Positions 42,253 to 50,330 of a stretch of 64,000 bases of DNA are shown piece by piece. A program made the position numbers and the translations under genes. The DNA is from Prevotella sp. UBA7764 (GTDB lineage Bacteria; Bacteroidota; Bacteroidia; Bacteroidales; Bacteroidaceae). The stretch covers positions 35,861-99,860 of the forward strand of contig DLDU01000068.1 in NCBI GenBank assembly GCA_002481295.1. The letters run 5' to 3'. Under the pieces are notes generated by a model, which made no database searches, was not told where the DNA came from, and saw only the letters and a list, made by a program, of their open reading frames with translations. The first letter of the stretch is position 1, and each line of letters starts with the position of its first letter.

Positions 42253-43031
42253 AAGCAAGCATCGAGCAGCGTCTTAACGCATCGTTCGAGCTTTCCACGT
42301 CCGCAGCTGCTGAGTGGCGCATGTGGACGCATTGCGTGGCATACTGCATCCACCTCTTTGAACTGACCCTTGACATCTTCAAAAAGGAGATGGACGATGA
42401 CGCGAAGCGGGAGATTGCCGGTTCCCTTACATGGTACAGGAGAAAGTGCTTTGATTTCCAGAACGGCCACGAGCTGAGGTTCTCGACGGTTACCGGCCTC
42501 CTTGAGTATGAGACGCTGGATGAGGAAGCTCAGGTTGTGAAGGTGGCAAGCGTCAGCGTGTCAGACACCAACACCCTTGTTATCCGTGTGGCTACACTCG
42601 ACAATAACGGCGAGACAGTTCCTCTGGCTTCACAGCAGACGCAGAACTTCAAAGACTATATCGATGCCATCAAGTTTGCCGGAACCAAGACACAGGTGAT
42701 ATCTACGGATGCCGACCTCGTGCGTTACTCCATCCAAGTATGGTACGACCCTGCATATCCTGCTGAGTCGGTACGTGCCAACGTGCTTGCATCACTTACG
42801 GCATTCCGTACCTCTCAGGACTTCGGAGGCATCATCTACCGTCATGAGATACTGGAGGCCGTGACCTCCGTAGCCGGTGTAGTGACGGCCAAGATCGTAT
42901 CGCTCTCTCGCAAGGGCAGCGAGGACAGCTCATGGACGGACATCGACACGGCGAGCCGTCTGCATGCAGGCTACTTCAACTATGACACGGGCCACTGTAC
43001 GCTTACGCTGATATCCAACAACGAACTGTAA
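42228..43031 (+). CDS. Baseplate J-like protein, Mu gp47-like
   Basis: 267 aa. Position after gp46 and the sequence VYDPAYPAESVRANVLASLT-like region (VWYDPAYPAESVRANVLASL), FGGIIYRHEILEAVTSVAGV match the J/gp47 wedge family. The family length is often longer (about 350 aa), so this is a compact version. Confidence 0.75.
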   Translation: MARTISEIEASIEQRLNASFELSTSAAAEWRMWTHCVAYCIHLFELTLDIFKKEMDDDAKREIAGSLTWYRRKCFDFQNGHELRFSTVTGLLEYETLDEEAQVVKVASVSVSDTNTLVIRVATLDNNGETVPLASQQTQNFKDYIDAIKFAGTKTQVISTDADLVRYSIQVWYDPAYPAESVRANVLASLTAFRTSQDFGGIIYRHEILEAVTSVAGVVTAKIVSLSRKGSEDSSWTDIDTASRLHAGYFNYDTGHCTLTLISNNEL

Positions 43032-43043
43032 AGGTAACGCGCT

Positions 43044-43496
43044 ATGAACATTATACTGAACTTCAAAGAAATTGTACGGCAGTACGTAGCACCACACCGT
43101 CGCCAGCCCAACCGCCTTGCATGGCTCTGGGGGCTGATAGACCTTGACAGCGTGTGGGCGACCTTTGCCGCATGGCGTGCCTACTACCGCTATAAGGTTC
43201 ACGTTACGAGCCAGCAGGGATCGCTTCTGGGACACCTGCGCAACCTGTTTGGCAGAGGCATTGTGATAAAGAGCTACAGCGGCATGTATCTGGAGGTGGG
43301 TTTAAACTCTGAACCTGCGCACATGGTCATCTTCAACCCATACCGTGAAGTCGCCCTTGAGGGTGAGAGCCAGTCGGCCTTCGACGGTGCGGACTTCGTT
43401 ATCTATGTTCCTTCAGGAGTGGATATCAGCAATATGGGTGAAGAGATTGAGAGATACAAACTGGCAGATAAAACATTCAAAATCATACAACGATGA
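43044..43496 (+). CDS. Tail protein, Mu gp48-like position
   Basis: 150 aa. Begins MNIILNFKEIVRQYVAPHRR and ends YKLADKTFKIIQR. Contains FNPYREVALEGESQSAFDGA. Placed where Mu has gp48 (tail protein I family) and overlapping the fibre gene by 4 bp. Family membership is inferred from position. Confidence 0.6.
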   Translation: MNIILNFKEIVRQYVAPHRRQPNRLAWLWGLIDLDSVWATFAAWRAYYRYKVHVTSQQGSLLGHLRNLFGRGIVIKSYSGMYLEVGLNSEPAHMVIFNPYREVALEGESQSAFDGADFVIYVPSGVDISNMGEEIERYKLADKTFKIIQR

Positions 43497-44524
43497 AAAG
43501 ACATGTACAGTATCAAGGTATCAGGAAATGGTCGGGCGATGACCTTCTTGAACTCCAGAGTGAGCCGTTGCGCGTGTTGGATAACTTCTTTGCGCAGTGG
43601 GGCAACTGTGTGATATGCGGCTGCGTTCCATCGGATAACGCCATCAGTGCGGGCCTTGTAAGTATCGGAGGCCTCACGCTTCCGCTGGCAGCCTCAGCCG
43701 TTGCCTCATGGCCCATCTATCTTGTGGCCGCTGAGACACACATCCAGCGTGACTATGCCGATGACGTGGTACGCGATATCGCCGTAAGCCGCTATGCAAA
43801 GATCCAGACCAGCCAGCCATCCGGCAGCGTGTCATTCCTGAAGATCGAGAGAAACGGCAATCACGGGTTCTTGGAGAATATGCATGCCGCATGGCTGACT
43901 ACCCTGTTGCGGAACGTCGTAACCCTACAGGGTGACAGCTCACGCCATAACGGGCAGATTGCCACTCTCCAAGAGGCAGACACTGCGAAGGGCAGACGTA
44001 TCACGGCATTGGAAGATGTGCGGACTGTTGAGATAGACCACGTGCCGACTCAATACGACGATAACTATGCCATCGGTCAGGAGGTATGGCATCTTGGCGC
44101 GAACGGTAAGACGTTCTACCGCTGCTATGACAACTCGCCTGGCTTTGCCGTGTGGCATGAGTCTGAAAACAGCGTCAACAGTGACACCCTCGCTCTCTAC
44201 CAGCGCACTCCAACGCTTATGCACCTGAAGTATCTGCCCGAAATATCGACAAAGAACAAGGTGCAGCAATATCTTGCCGGTGTGCTGCTCCCCGTGTCAT
44301 GTACGAAGGGCATCATACGCCAGCGCAATGAAGGCGACTCCTTGAAGGTACACCCCACGACTGGAAAGCTGACCTTGCAGCATACGGGTACGACCTCCTT
44401 CTATGTCTATGCCACCGGCAATACGGAGCTGACAGAGGAAGTGCAGATCACAGTCCGCACACCTCGGTTCCTGAAGGTGAACGGTGTCATCATGAAGGCG
44501 AACGGGAAACCGATTATTGTTTAA
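43493..44524 (+). CDS. Tail fibre/adhesin-anchoring protein with Ig-like end
   Basis: 343 aa. The N-terminal MKRHVQYQGIRKWSGDDLLE and central VVTLQGDSSRHNGQIATLQE coiled coil suggest a trimeric fibre. Residues about 260-330 (PVSCTKGIIRQRNEGDSLKV, LQHTGTTSFYVYATGNTELT) look like a BIG2/Ig-like domain. The gene directly precedes the DGR target, so it probably links the variable adhesin to the baseplate. Confidence 0.7.
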   Translation: MKRHVQYQGIRKWSGDDLLELQSEPLRVLDNFFAQWGNCVICGCVPSDNAISAGLVSIGGLTLPLAASAVASWPIYLVAAETHIQRDYADDVVRDIAVSRYAKIQTSQPSGSVSFLKIERNGNHGFLENMHAAWLTTLLRNVVTLQGDSSRHNGQIATLQEADTAKGRRITALEDVRTVEIDHVPTQYDDNYAIGQEVWHLGANGKTFYRCYDNSPGFAVWHESENSVNSDTLALYQRTPTLMHLKYLPEISTKNKVQQYLAGVLLPVSCTKGIIRQRNEGDSLKVHPTTGKLTLQHTGTTSFYVYATGNTELTEEVQITVRTPRFLKVNGVIMKANGKPIIV

Positions 44525-44544
44525 CATCATAAAACTGTAGAATT

Positions 44545-46020
44545 ATGGCAGAACAACTGAGTGATGCGGAGATCCTGAAACTCCGCGAGATTATGACAGG
44601 CTGGGACGGTGGCAAGCAGATTGATGACCTGCCAGCGTCAGACCTTACGAAGCAGGAGAAATACATTCCTGTATTCAATCCCTCCAATGGCCAGACTGAA
44701 TACATGGAGTTGCAGGATGCGGTGAACTATTCTATTGCACCCCGTTTCGGGCGTGTGTGGAACGAGTCGCTGAGCACTCCTACGGCTGCATCATGGACTG
44801 GCAATGTTGAGTTTGGCCGTGAGCTTGCTCAGGCCCTGAAGCTTGGATGCTACCTCGTTAAGAATGACCACTCAAGACGTAAGCTGGCAGCCACTAACCA
44901 CTATCTGTTTGAAACGGGTGAGCTGGCCAAGTTGGATGGTTCTATGGGACACTATCAGTGGGGCTGGGGCGTTCCCTTCTACCTTGCACTATATAAGGCC
45001 GGAGGCTTGTGGCATGAGGAAATCTCCCTGCGTCCGATTCCCGGACAGTACAACTACCGTATTCCCGTCGGCTCTATATCCGCACACGGCTTGGCATGTA
45101 TAGACCGCGACACCAATACATTGTGCAGCTTTGTCAACGAAGACGCTAAGTATCGCGGTGGCAATAACAACGCAGATTGGGACGGCACATACCGTACATT
45201 GCGAGGCACGGCAGTAACATCGATGACCTGTGAGGCCATGCGAGCCGCTGCCCGTCGTAATGGAACTGGATGGATGTGCGGAACCATGCGTCACAGCACC
45301 GTTATAAAGATCCTCTTTGAGATTATCTTCGGCACACGTGACGTTCAGGCTGCCTACAATGCGAACCTCGACGCTGACGGATTGCACCAGGGCGGTCTTG
45401 GCTCAGGCGTTACTACTTGGAGCGGCGCGTGGAACACCTACAACGGTTATCATCCGTTCCTTCCTACGACTGTCGGCATAGAACTTGCAGACGGTTGCGG
45501 TGTTGTAAACTACGAGGTCAAGGATGGCGACAACAATGTTGTATATACAGCTCCCGTTCCCGTGTTCTTCGGCCTGAAGAATATGTTTGGTTACCTATGG
45601 CGACACCAAGACGATGAATTCGTCAAGTGCAACGAGAACCAGACACGCACACACCTTGTTGCACCGTCCATTTACGGAACATGGACTATCGGCAACGAGG
45701 AAGGCATGGTGGCTTATTCCAACAGCCCGGATTCCGAAGGTTACATAAAGGTTATCAGCTACGACCATCTTGAGAACTTCCCGACGCAAGTCGGCGGCAG
45801 CGCATCGACATTTCACCCCGACTATTTCTACAAAGACACAGCCACTTCTGGCTTCCGTCTGGTTCTTCGTGGTGGTAGTGCGAGCGGTGGTTCCAGTGCG
45901 GGGTCTTCGCGTGTCGATGTGTGCTATGGTGTCTCGCGCTCCGATGCGCACATCGGGTCGCCTCTCTGCGAAGCAGAAGAGGAGTGGCCATTGGAGCCAG
46001 TGTATGCTGAAGCGGCCTAA
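44545..46020 (+). CDS. DGR-diversified receptor-binding protein (C-type-lectin-like)
   Basis: 491 aa. The N-terminal part (about 1-80) resembles a fibre attachment domain. The rest has a formylglycine-generating-enzyme/C-type lectin-like composition (rich in Gly, Trp, Tyr, Asn), ending in the variable region GFRLVLRGGSASGGSSAGS. Eleven codons that are AAC or AAT in the template have changed to Ser, Gly, Arg, Asp, Cys, Tyr and His codons. It should be displayed at the tail tip and change host recognition. A hairpin overlaps the 3' end of the variable repeat. Confidence 0.9.
   Translation: MAEQLSDAEILKLREIMTGWDGGKQIDDLPASDLTKQEKYIPVFNPSNGQTEYMELQDAVNYSIAPRFGRVWNESLSTPTAASWTGNVEFGRELAQALKLGCYLVKNDHSRRKLAATNHYLFETGELAKLDGSMGHYQWGWGVPFYLALYKAGGLWHEEISLRPIPGQYNYRIPVGSISAHGLACIDRDTNTLCSFVNEDAKYRGGNNNADWDGTYRTLRGTAVTSMTCEAMRAAARRNGTGWMCGTMRHSTVIKILFEIIFGTRDVQAAYNANLDADGLHQGGLGSGVTTWSGAWNTYNGYHPFLPTTVGIELADGCGVVNYEVKDGDNNVVYTAPVPVFFGLKNMFGYLWRHQDDEFVKCNENQTRTHLVAPSIYGTWTIGNEEGMVAYSNSPDSEGYIKVISYDHLENFPTQVGGSASTFHPDYFYKDTATSGFRLVLRGGSASGGSSAGSSRVDVCYGVSRSDAHIGSPLCEAEEEWPLEPVYAEAA
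45846..45966 (+). repeat. DGR variable repeat (VR)
   Basis: 121 bp aligned without gaps to the template 46227-46347 (offset 381). There are 15 mismatches, every one at a template adenine (15 of 23). Changes are A to G, C or T. No other base differs. The last 15 bp (ATCGGGTCGCCTCTC) are unchanged and serve as the IMH-like 3' anchor. Confidence 0.97.
45961..45982 (+). other. Hairpin at the 3' end of the VR
   Basis: CCTCTCTGC, GAA loop, GCAGAAGAGG: nine base pairs with one bulged A, starting in the last 6 bp of the VR. DGR target sites such as that of BPP-1 need a hairpin/cruciform next to the VR. Confidence 0.65.
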
Positions 46021-46094
46021 TGGGGCCAATAGTGGCCATCGGCGGTCAACGGGAACCAAAAGAACCCGTGGCCGTCAGGCCACCCCCTCATAAC

Positions 46095-46115
46095 AACCGC
46101 GAAGCGGTTTTTTTA
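46095..46115 (+). terminator. Intrinsic terminator after the target gene
   Basis: AACCGC, GAA loop, GCGGTT, then T run. It ends the late/tail-fibre transcript and isolates the template RNA promoter downstream. Confidence 0.8.
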
Positions 46116-46181
46116 TATAGCGTTCTTTGACTTTTTTTCATGTTTTTATCTGATTATGTCTCATAGTCGAAAAAAATTGTG

Positions 46182-46189
46182 TACCTTTG
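46182..46189 (+). promoter_or_regulatory. -7 element for the template RNA / RT transcript
   Basis: TACCTTTG fits TAnnTTTG, about 38 bp before the TR. No clear -33 TTTG was found. It would give a template RNA starting near 46196 and running into the RT gene. Confidence 0.6.
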
Positions 46190-46226
46190 CACCCCGAAAA
46201 AGGTTGCCGTGCCTCTGACTCGTTGT

Positions 46227-46347
46227 TTCTGGCTTCCGTCTGGTTCTTCGTGGTGGTAATGCGAACAATGGTTCCAATGCGGGGTCTTCGAATGTCAATG
46301 TGAACAATGGTGTCTCGAACTCCAATGCGAACATCGGGTCGCCTCTC
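46227..46347 (+). repeat. DGR template repeat (TR)
   Basis: 121-bp donor copy containing eleven AAY codons in the register of the target reading frame and 23 adenines in all. It lies in the 487-bp non-coding gap (46021-46507) between target and RT. The stretch after the TR (46348-46507) is GC-rich with hairpins such as GAGGC-GCGGG-GCCTC, as expected for the spacer that DGR RTs need for cDNA priming. Confidence 0.95.
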
Positions 46348-46507
46348 AACTTTACACTGGTAATGAGGCGCGGGGCCTCGCCCCACGGCGAAAAATAAAC
46401 TAAAGGCGGGTAGTGCTGGTAGACTGACCACAAGTCAGGCCGAAGGCAACGAAGTCAGGAAAAAAGCAGACCAAGACACTGTTAAATGACACTGTACAGA
46501 CACCGAA

Positions 46508-48154
46508 ATGAAACGAAGAGGCTTTATTTCACCTCGTATCGAGACAAAGCCTAACTTTGAGAGGGCTTTCGAAGGCTTTGCGGACGGTAAGCATAAAAGA
46601 GCAGCCGTCCGCAAGTTCGAAGCCGACCTTGGAAACAACCTTAACATGCTGTTGGAGGCCTACGCCACAGGAACTTGGAAAACATCAGATTATTCCGACG
46701 AAATTATTCATGAGCATAAGACCAGGACTATTAGTAAGCTCCCGGTCATTGACCATGTAATGCAGTGGGCTCCCTTGCTACAGATAGAAGATTTCCTGTG
46801 TAGCACATATATTCGAAAGAGCTGCTCATGCGTAAAGAAACGTGGAACCCATGATTTCGTTAACCTCCTGAGAAAAGATCTTGGAGACTACAAAGGCACA
46901 TATTATTACGTTCAGATTGATATTCATCACTTCTTTCCTCGAATTCCTCACGACATCGTTAAGGAGAGAATACGGGAAAAAATAAAAGATCCGAAGCTTC
47001 TGGCCTTCCTTGATGAATTCATAGACAGCTATTATCAGGGTCTGCCATTAGGCGTTAAGATTTCACAGATACTGGCCAACTTCCTGCTTGCCAAATTCGA
47101 CCATCAGGTTATCCGGGTGTTTGATATCGACAAGGATCCTGAGAAGATGGCCTATTGGCGTAGCCGATATGTTACGGACTGCCTCCTGACCTGTAGGACT
47201 GAGCAGCAGGCCGCAGAACTTGCTAAGGGCGTGGCTTATCTCAATGAGAAGTTTGACCGATTTGTAGCAAAGGGCCTGAAAGATAACTACCAGCGTTTTG
47301 CCGATAACATGGTAACGGAACACGAAGATAAAACCTTCCTGCACCTTATAGTGGAAATGCAGATAATGGTGCTTACCCGCGACTATTATGCTGTTATCAA
47401 TAGGGACTGGAACGTTCGCCCCGTCTATGACGGCGGCATAGACGTTTGTGGCTATGTGTCCTACCATGACCACCGAAAACTAAGGAAGCGCAACAAACAA
47501 GAGTTGTGCCGTGAGGTAGCCAAACTAAAAAAGAAGGGCCTCAACCCCGAAGAAATACGATTAAAGTGTGCAAGCCGTATCGGCTTTGCCACTCACGCGA
47601 ACTGCAATAACTTATTACGTAAATTAGATATTAACATGGAGAAAAGACTTGGAACGGTTATTAAGAACCGCAAAGTGAACATTCCCTTTAAGGGGATGCG
47701 CTACGACCAGAAGAGAACATTTTCTGAGATCGTATGCAAAGATGGGCAGGACGAAACGCCCTATAAGATTCTGCTGGTGGACTTCATCGAGGATGACAGC
47801 ACCATCGAGAAGGAAACAGTCATCGTTCAGGTTCCCGACGGCAACGGGGGAATGAAAAGCGAGCAGCAGACACGCCCGAAGAAACGACTCGCCATCCGTT
47901 ATAAGCGGATTGTCAGGACGGTCACACAGATTGGCACAGACGGCGAGGAAGTTGAAACCTACGAGTTTGAGCCGGAGGTTGATAAGAAGACAGGACAGCG
48001 CACAGGACGCGACGCGGAATGGTATTCTTACACCGGCAGCTCGGTACTGCTTGACCAGGCAGGAAACGATTTCTCGAAAGAGGATCTGCCCTGTCCTACG
48101 GTAATAACAGAATTCACGAACAAACAAGGTAAGAAATTCCTAAAATTCACTTGA
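46508..48154 (+). CDS. DGR reverse transcriptase
   Basis: 548 aa. RT motifs: TISKLPVIDHVMQWAPL (motif 1-2), YYYVQIDIHHFFPRIP (motif 3, D138), and the DGR-type GLPLGVKISQILANFLL (178-193), with the SQ found in place of the QG of group II intron RTs. The catalytic YxDD box appears as RFADNM (F264-N267), with Asn for the second Asp. About 75 residues separate motif 4 from it, longer than usual. Residues about 370-548 are a C-terminal extension of unknown function. It copies TR RNA with adenine errors for transfer to the VR. Confidence 0.92.
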   Translation: MKRRGFISPRIETKPNFERAFEGFADGKHKRAAVRKFEADLGNNLNMLLEAYATGTWKTSDYSDEIIHEHKTRTISKLPVIDHVMQWAPLLQIEDFLCSTYIRKSCSCVKKRGTHDFVNLLRKDLGDYKGTYYYVQIDIHHFFPRIPHDIVKERIREKIKDPKLLAFLDEFIDSYYQGLPLGVKISQILANFLLAKFDHQVIRVFDIDKDPEKMAYWRSRYVTDCLLTCRTEQQAAELAKGVAYLNEKFDRFVAKGLKDNYQRFADNMVTEHEDKTFLHLIVEMQIMVLTRDYYAVINRDWNVRPVYDGGIDVCGYVSYHDHRKLRKRNKQELCREVAKLKKKGLNPEEIRLKCASRIGFATHANCNNLLRKLDINMEKRLGTVIKNRKVNIPFKGMRYDQKRTFSEIVCKDGQDETPYKILLVDFIEDDSTIEKETVIVQVPDGNGGMKSEQQTRPKKRLAIRYKRIVRTVTQIGTDGEEVETYEFEPEVDKKTGQRTGRDAEWYSYTGSSVLLDQAGNDFSKEDLPCPTVITEFTNKQGKKFLKFT

Positions 48155-48157
48155 ACA

Positions 48158-48559
48158 ATGAACAGAGTAATCTACACGAAGCGCAAGAGCTTTGAGAAGT
48201 ATGACGATAAGCACTTTATCGCATACCTGAACGAAGAGATTATCCCGGACTACGTGCCGGAAGTAATGGACGGACAGCCAACGCCAGAACCCACGACCGG
48301 CTATGCCTATGAAGGCCCGATGGCCGACGGCGGCACTCTGCTTGAGGCCAGCGAGGCAGACCGCGACTCGCTCGTCAACGGTGTAATCCGCTGCCAGTAC
48401 ACACAGTCTGAAGAAGATGCCATCAAGACGCATCGCCTTCAGGTGATTGGTAACGAGATTGCCGACGAAGAGGAACTGGCTAAGTACGAGCAGGAGTGGA
48501 CGGACTTCAACAGTGTCCGTGCCGTGGCCAAGGAATATGTAGGCCGCTGGCTCTCGTAA
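48158..48559 (+). CDS. Acidic protein downstream of the DGR RT
   Basis: 133 aa, 3 bp after the RT. Acidic throughout (MADGGTLLEASEADRDSLV, EIADEEELAKYEQEWTDF), opposite in charge to the basic Avd accessory protein of classic DGRs and not similar to it. It could be a tail-fibre chaperone or a DGR accessory. Function unknown. Confidence 0.65.
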   Translation: MNRVIYTKRKSFEKYDDKHFIAYLNEEIIPDYVPEVMDGQPTPEPTTGYAYEGPMADGGTLLEASEADRDSLVNGVIRCQYTQSEEDAIKTHRLQVIGNEIADEEELAKYEQEWTDFNSVRAVAKEYVGRWLS

Positions 48560-48572
48560 TAAGTCCTTCGGG

Positions 48573-48711
48573 GGATAGAAAAAAGCCCCCGGCCCATGTT
48601 AATAGTCATCTCACCTACTTTTAACACTAAATGCGTTGTACCGCAAGACCGGGGGCGTAAGCCCTTCGTCTCGGTACAACGCTATTTTTATGCCACTAAG
48701 TAGGTGAGATG
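48573..48711 (-). ncRNA. Candidate structured RNA with nested perfect stems
   Basis: The gap 48560-48737 holds an outer perfect 14-bp stem (48607-48620 with 48698-48711) and an inner perfect 11-bp stem (48633-48643 with 48672-48682). A GGGC-GTAA-GCCC tip lies at 48653-48664. On the minus strand TACCTTTG (48722-48715) precedes it by a few bases. The 3' end is CCGGGGGC followed by six T, and GCCCCCGG in the apical loop can pair with it. Minus-strand transcription of about 140 nt is favoured but the strand is not certain. Confidence 0.55.
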
Positions 48712-48737
48712 GTGCAAAGGTACAATTATTTTTTGAA

Positions 48738-48980
48738 ATGACACTGTTTGAGATACTAAATTTTAATCGGGAGCTGTTAAAAAGGCTTATTTCAGTGGGT
48801 TTTAAACCCGATGACTGCCGATATCTGGAACTTTATCGCGACTACGTGCAAATGCGCAAGGGGGGCGATAAGGTGACCTATATCGTGTCGGTACTGTCCG
48901 AAAGGTATAGCGTCAGCGAACGGAAAATCTACAGTATCATTAAGCATCTGGAAACCGACTGCACGAGCGGTGCAGTGTGA
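48738..48980 (+). CDS. Small HTH regulator-like protein
   Basis: 80 aa. LLKRLISVGFKPDDCRYLEL then VTYIVSVLSERYSVSERKIY and SIIKHLETDC form a helix-turn-helix in which SERKIYSIIKHL is the recognition helix. It may be a late or right-end regulator. Mor/C-like activity is possible but not shown. Confidence 0.65.
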   Translation: MTLFEILNFNRELLKRLISVGFKPDDCRYLELYRDYVQMRKGGDKVTYIVSVLSERYSVSERKIYSIIKHLETDCTSGAV

Positions 48981-49017
48981 TTGTCCTTTTTCCTTCTTTA
49001 TTGTCGCTTTCCCTGAC

Positions 49018-49025
49018 TACCTTTG
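49018..49025 (+). promoter_or_regulatory. -7 element of the right-end cassette
   Basis: TACCTTTG, 25 bp before the ATG at 49051, marks a separate transcription unit for the three right-end genes. The -33 element is poor. Confidence 0.55.
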
Positions 49026-49050
49026 CACTGGTTATCAAAAATATCAAGTC

Positions 49051-49176
49051 ATGGGAAAGTACACCTATAAACCACAATTCGGTGTGATAGTTATCTGCAC
49101 CGATGAAAAAGAGCAGAAGGCAGTCTATGACCGTCTTCACAGTGAAGGTCTAACCCTTAAAGTCGTAAACGTATGA
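49051..49176 (+). CDS. 41-residue protein leading the right-end cassette
   Basis: The ATG at 49051 gives MGKYTYKPQFGVIVICTDEK with an EGLTLKVVNV end, an alpha/beta fragment. It overlaps the ABC-GNAT start by 4 bp, so it is translated together with it. Mu pairs its right-end mom with the small regulator com, but no zinc motif like Com's is present here. Confidence 0.65.
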   Translation: MGKYTYKPQFGVIVICTDEKEQKAVYDRLHSEGLTLKVVNV

Positions 49177-50330
49177 AGATAGAAGTGAGTCATCATTGCA
49201 GCGACTTCAACAGCTATCGCGCTGCACGTGTTAAGAGCCTTTTCAACGCTGAAAAGGGCTGTGATTGGGAAAAGACCGTAGAACTGCCCATCGAGGGCAA
49301 GGAGTGGCAAATCGGCCTCATTGTCGGCCCGTCTGGTAGCGGTAAAACGAGCATCGGAAACCGCATCTTTGAGGATGAGCCGATTTATGACCTTTATTCA
49401 GGATGGGATAGTAATAAGCCCATCGTGGACTGCATCGATCCTGAGGGCGACTTCAATATCGTCACGGGTATGCTGTCAGCCGTAGGGCTTGGCGACGTTC
49501 CCGCGTGGCTGCGTCCGTTCAACGTGCTCAGCAACGGCGAGAAGTTCAGGGCAGGGCTGGCACGTTTGGCCTGTGAGCGTCCAGAACATGCAGTCGTGGA
49601 TGAGTTCACCTCTGTTATAGACCGCCAGATTGCCAAAGTAGGAGCCGCTGCATTCGCTAAGACGTGGCGACGTGGAAAGGGGCAGATAGTGCTGCTTTCC
49701 TGCCATTACGACATTATTGAATGGCTACAGCCCGATTGGGTCTATGACACTGCGGAGGCACGCTTTTACGAGCGTGACTGTCTTCGGCAGCGTCCGAAGC
49801 TCGAACTTCAAATTTATAAGGTCAGGGGAACTGTGTTCCCAAGACTGTTTAAGCAGCATTACTATTTAGATCTGGCTATGCCAGTAGCCGCTGAGTGCTT
49901 TGTGGGCTTTATCAACGGTGAGCCGGTGTGTCACCTGTGCGTGGCTCCACTTTTCACTGCAAACGCTTACAGGGCCACACGCCTGGTTGTTATGCCGGAG
50001 TGGCAGGGTATTGGTGTCGGCACACGGTTCCTGAATGCGGTCTGTGAGTACCACCTACAGGGCAGAGGCCGCTGTGGCTATAAATTGCCCGTGTTCTTCC
50101 ATACATCACACCCTCAGTTATGCGGAGCACTCAGGCACTCTAAGAAATGGATCCAGACGGGCGCACACCTCTATGGTGATAACAAAGGGCGCAGTGCAGC
50201 GTCCATGAAGCGTTCCGCTGAGCGTAAGGGAAACAAAAATGCAGCAGCCATCGGCTACGGTGGTCACTTCCGGGCAGTACAGGCATTTAAATATATTGGT
50301 GAAAATGGTTATCAGAATTTTGGGAAATAG
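49173..50330 (+). CDS. ABC-type ATPase fused to a GNAT acetyltransferase-like domain
   Basis: 385 aa. An ABC ATPase without membrane segments: Walker A GPSGSGKTS (52-60), signature-like LSNGEKFRAGLA, Walker B HAVVDEFTSV, H-loop LLSCHYD. A GNAT-like domain follows (about 225-330) with RLVVMPEWQGIGVGTRFLNA, the acetyl-CoA-binding V-x-x-x-W-x-G-x-G-x-G motif. The same fusion is COG2401 of archaea and phages, function unknown. Its place at the right end of a Mu-like phage and the partner formyltransferase suggest a DNA or nucleotide modification role. Confidence 0.82.
   Translation: MKIEVSHHCSDFNSYRAARVKSLFNAEKGCDWEKTVELPIEGKEWQIGLIVGPSGSGKTSIGNRIFEDEPIYDLYSGWDSNKPIVDCIDPEGDFNIVTGMLSAVGLGDVPAWLRPFNVLSNGEKFRAGLARLACERPEHAVVDEFTSVIDRQIAKVGAAAFAKTWRRGKGQIVLLSCHYDIIEWLQPDWVYDTAEARFYERDCLRQRPKLELQIYKVRGTVFPRLFKQHYYLDLAMPVAAECFVGFINGEPVCHLCVAPLFTANAYRATRLVVMPEWQGIGVGTRFLNAVCEYHLQGRGRCGYKLPVFFHTSHPQLCGALRHSKKWIQTGAHLYGDNKGRSAASMKRSAERKGNKNAAAIGYGGHFRAVQAFKYIGENGYQNFGK

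Noticed and set aside
45967..45969. AAC to TGC difference as a further mutagenised VR codon
   Set aside because: It follows the invariant 15-bp 3' end and is part of a hairpin stem, while the sequences around it have no further similarity, so the third-base match is probably chance.
46508..48154. RT belonging to a group II intron or retron
   Set aside because: The motif is GLPLGVKISQ with SQ as in DGR RTs, there is no maturase or HNH domain, and an adjacent TR/VR pair with adenine-only changes is present.
48158..48559. The gene after the RT as the DGR accessory protein Avd
   Set aside because: It is acidic where Avd is basic, the length and helix pattern differ, and it is placed after rather than before the RT.
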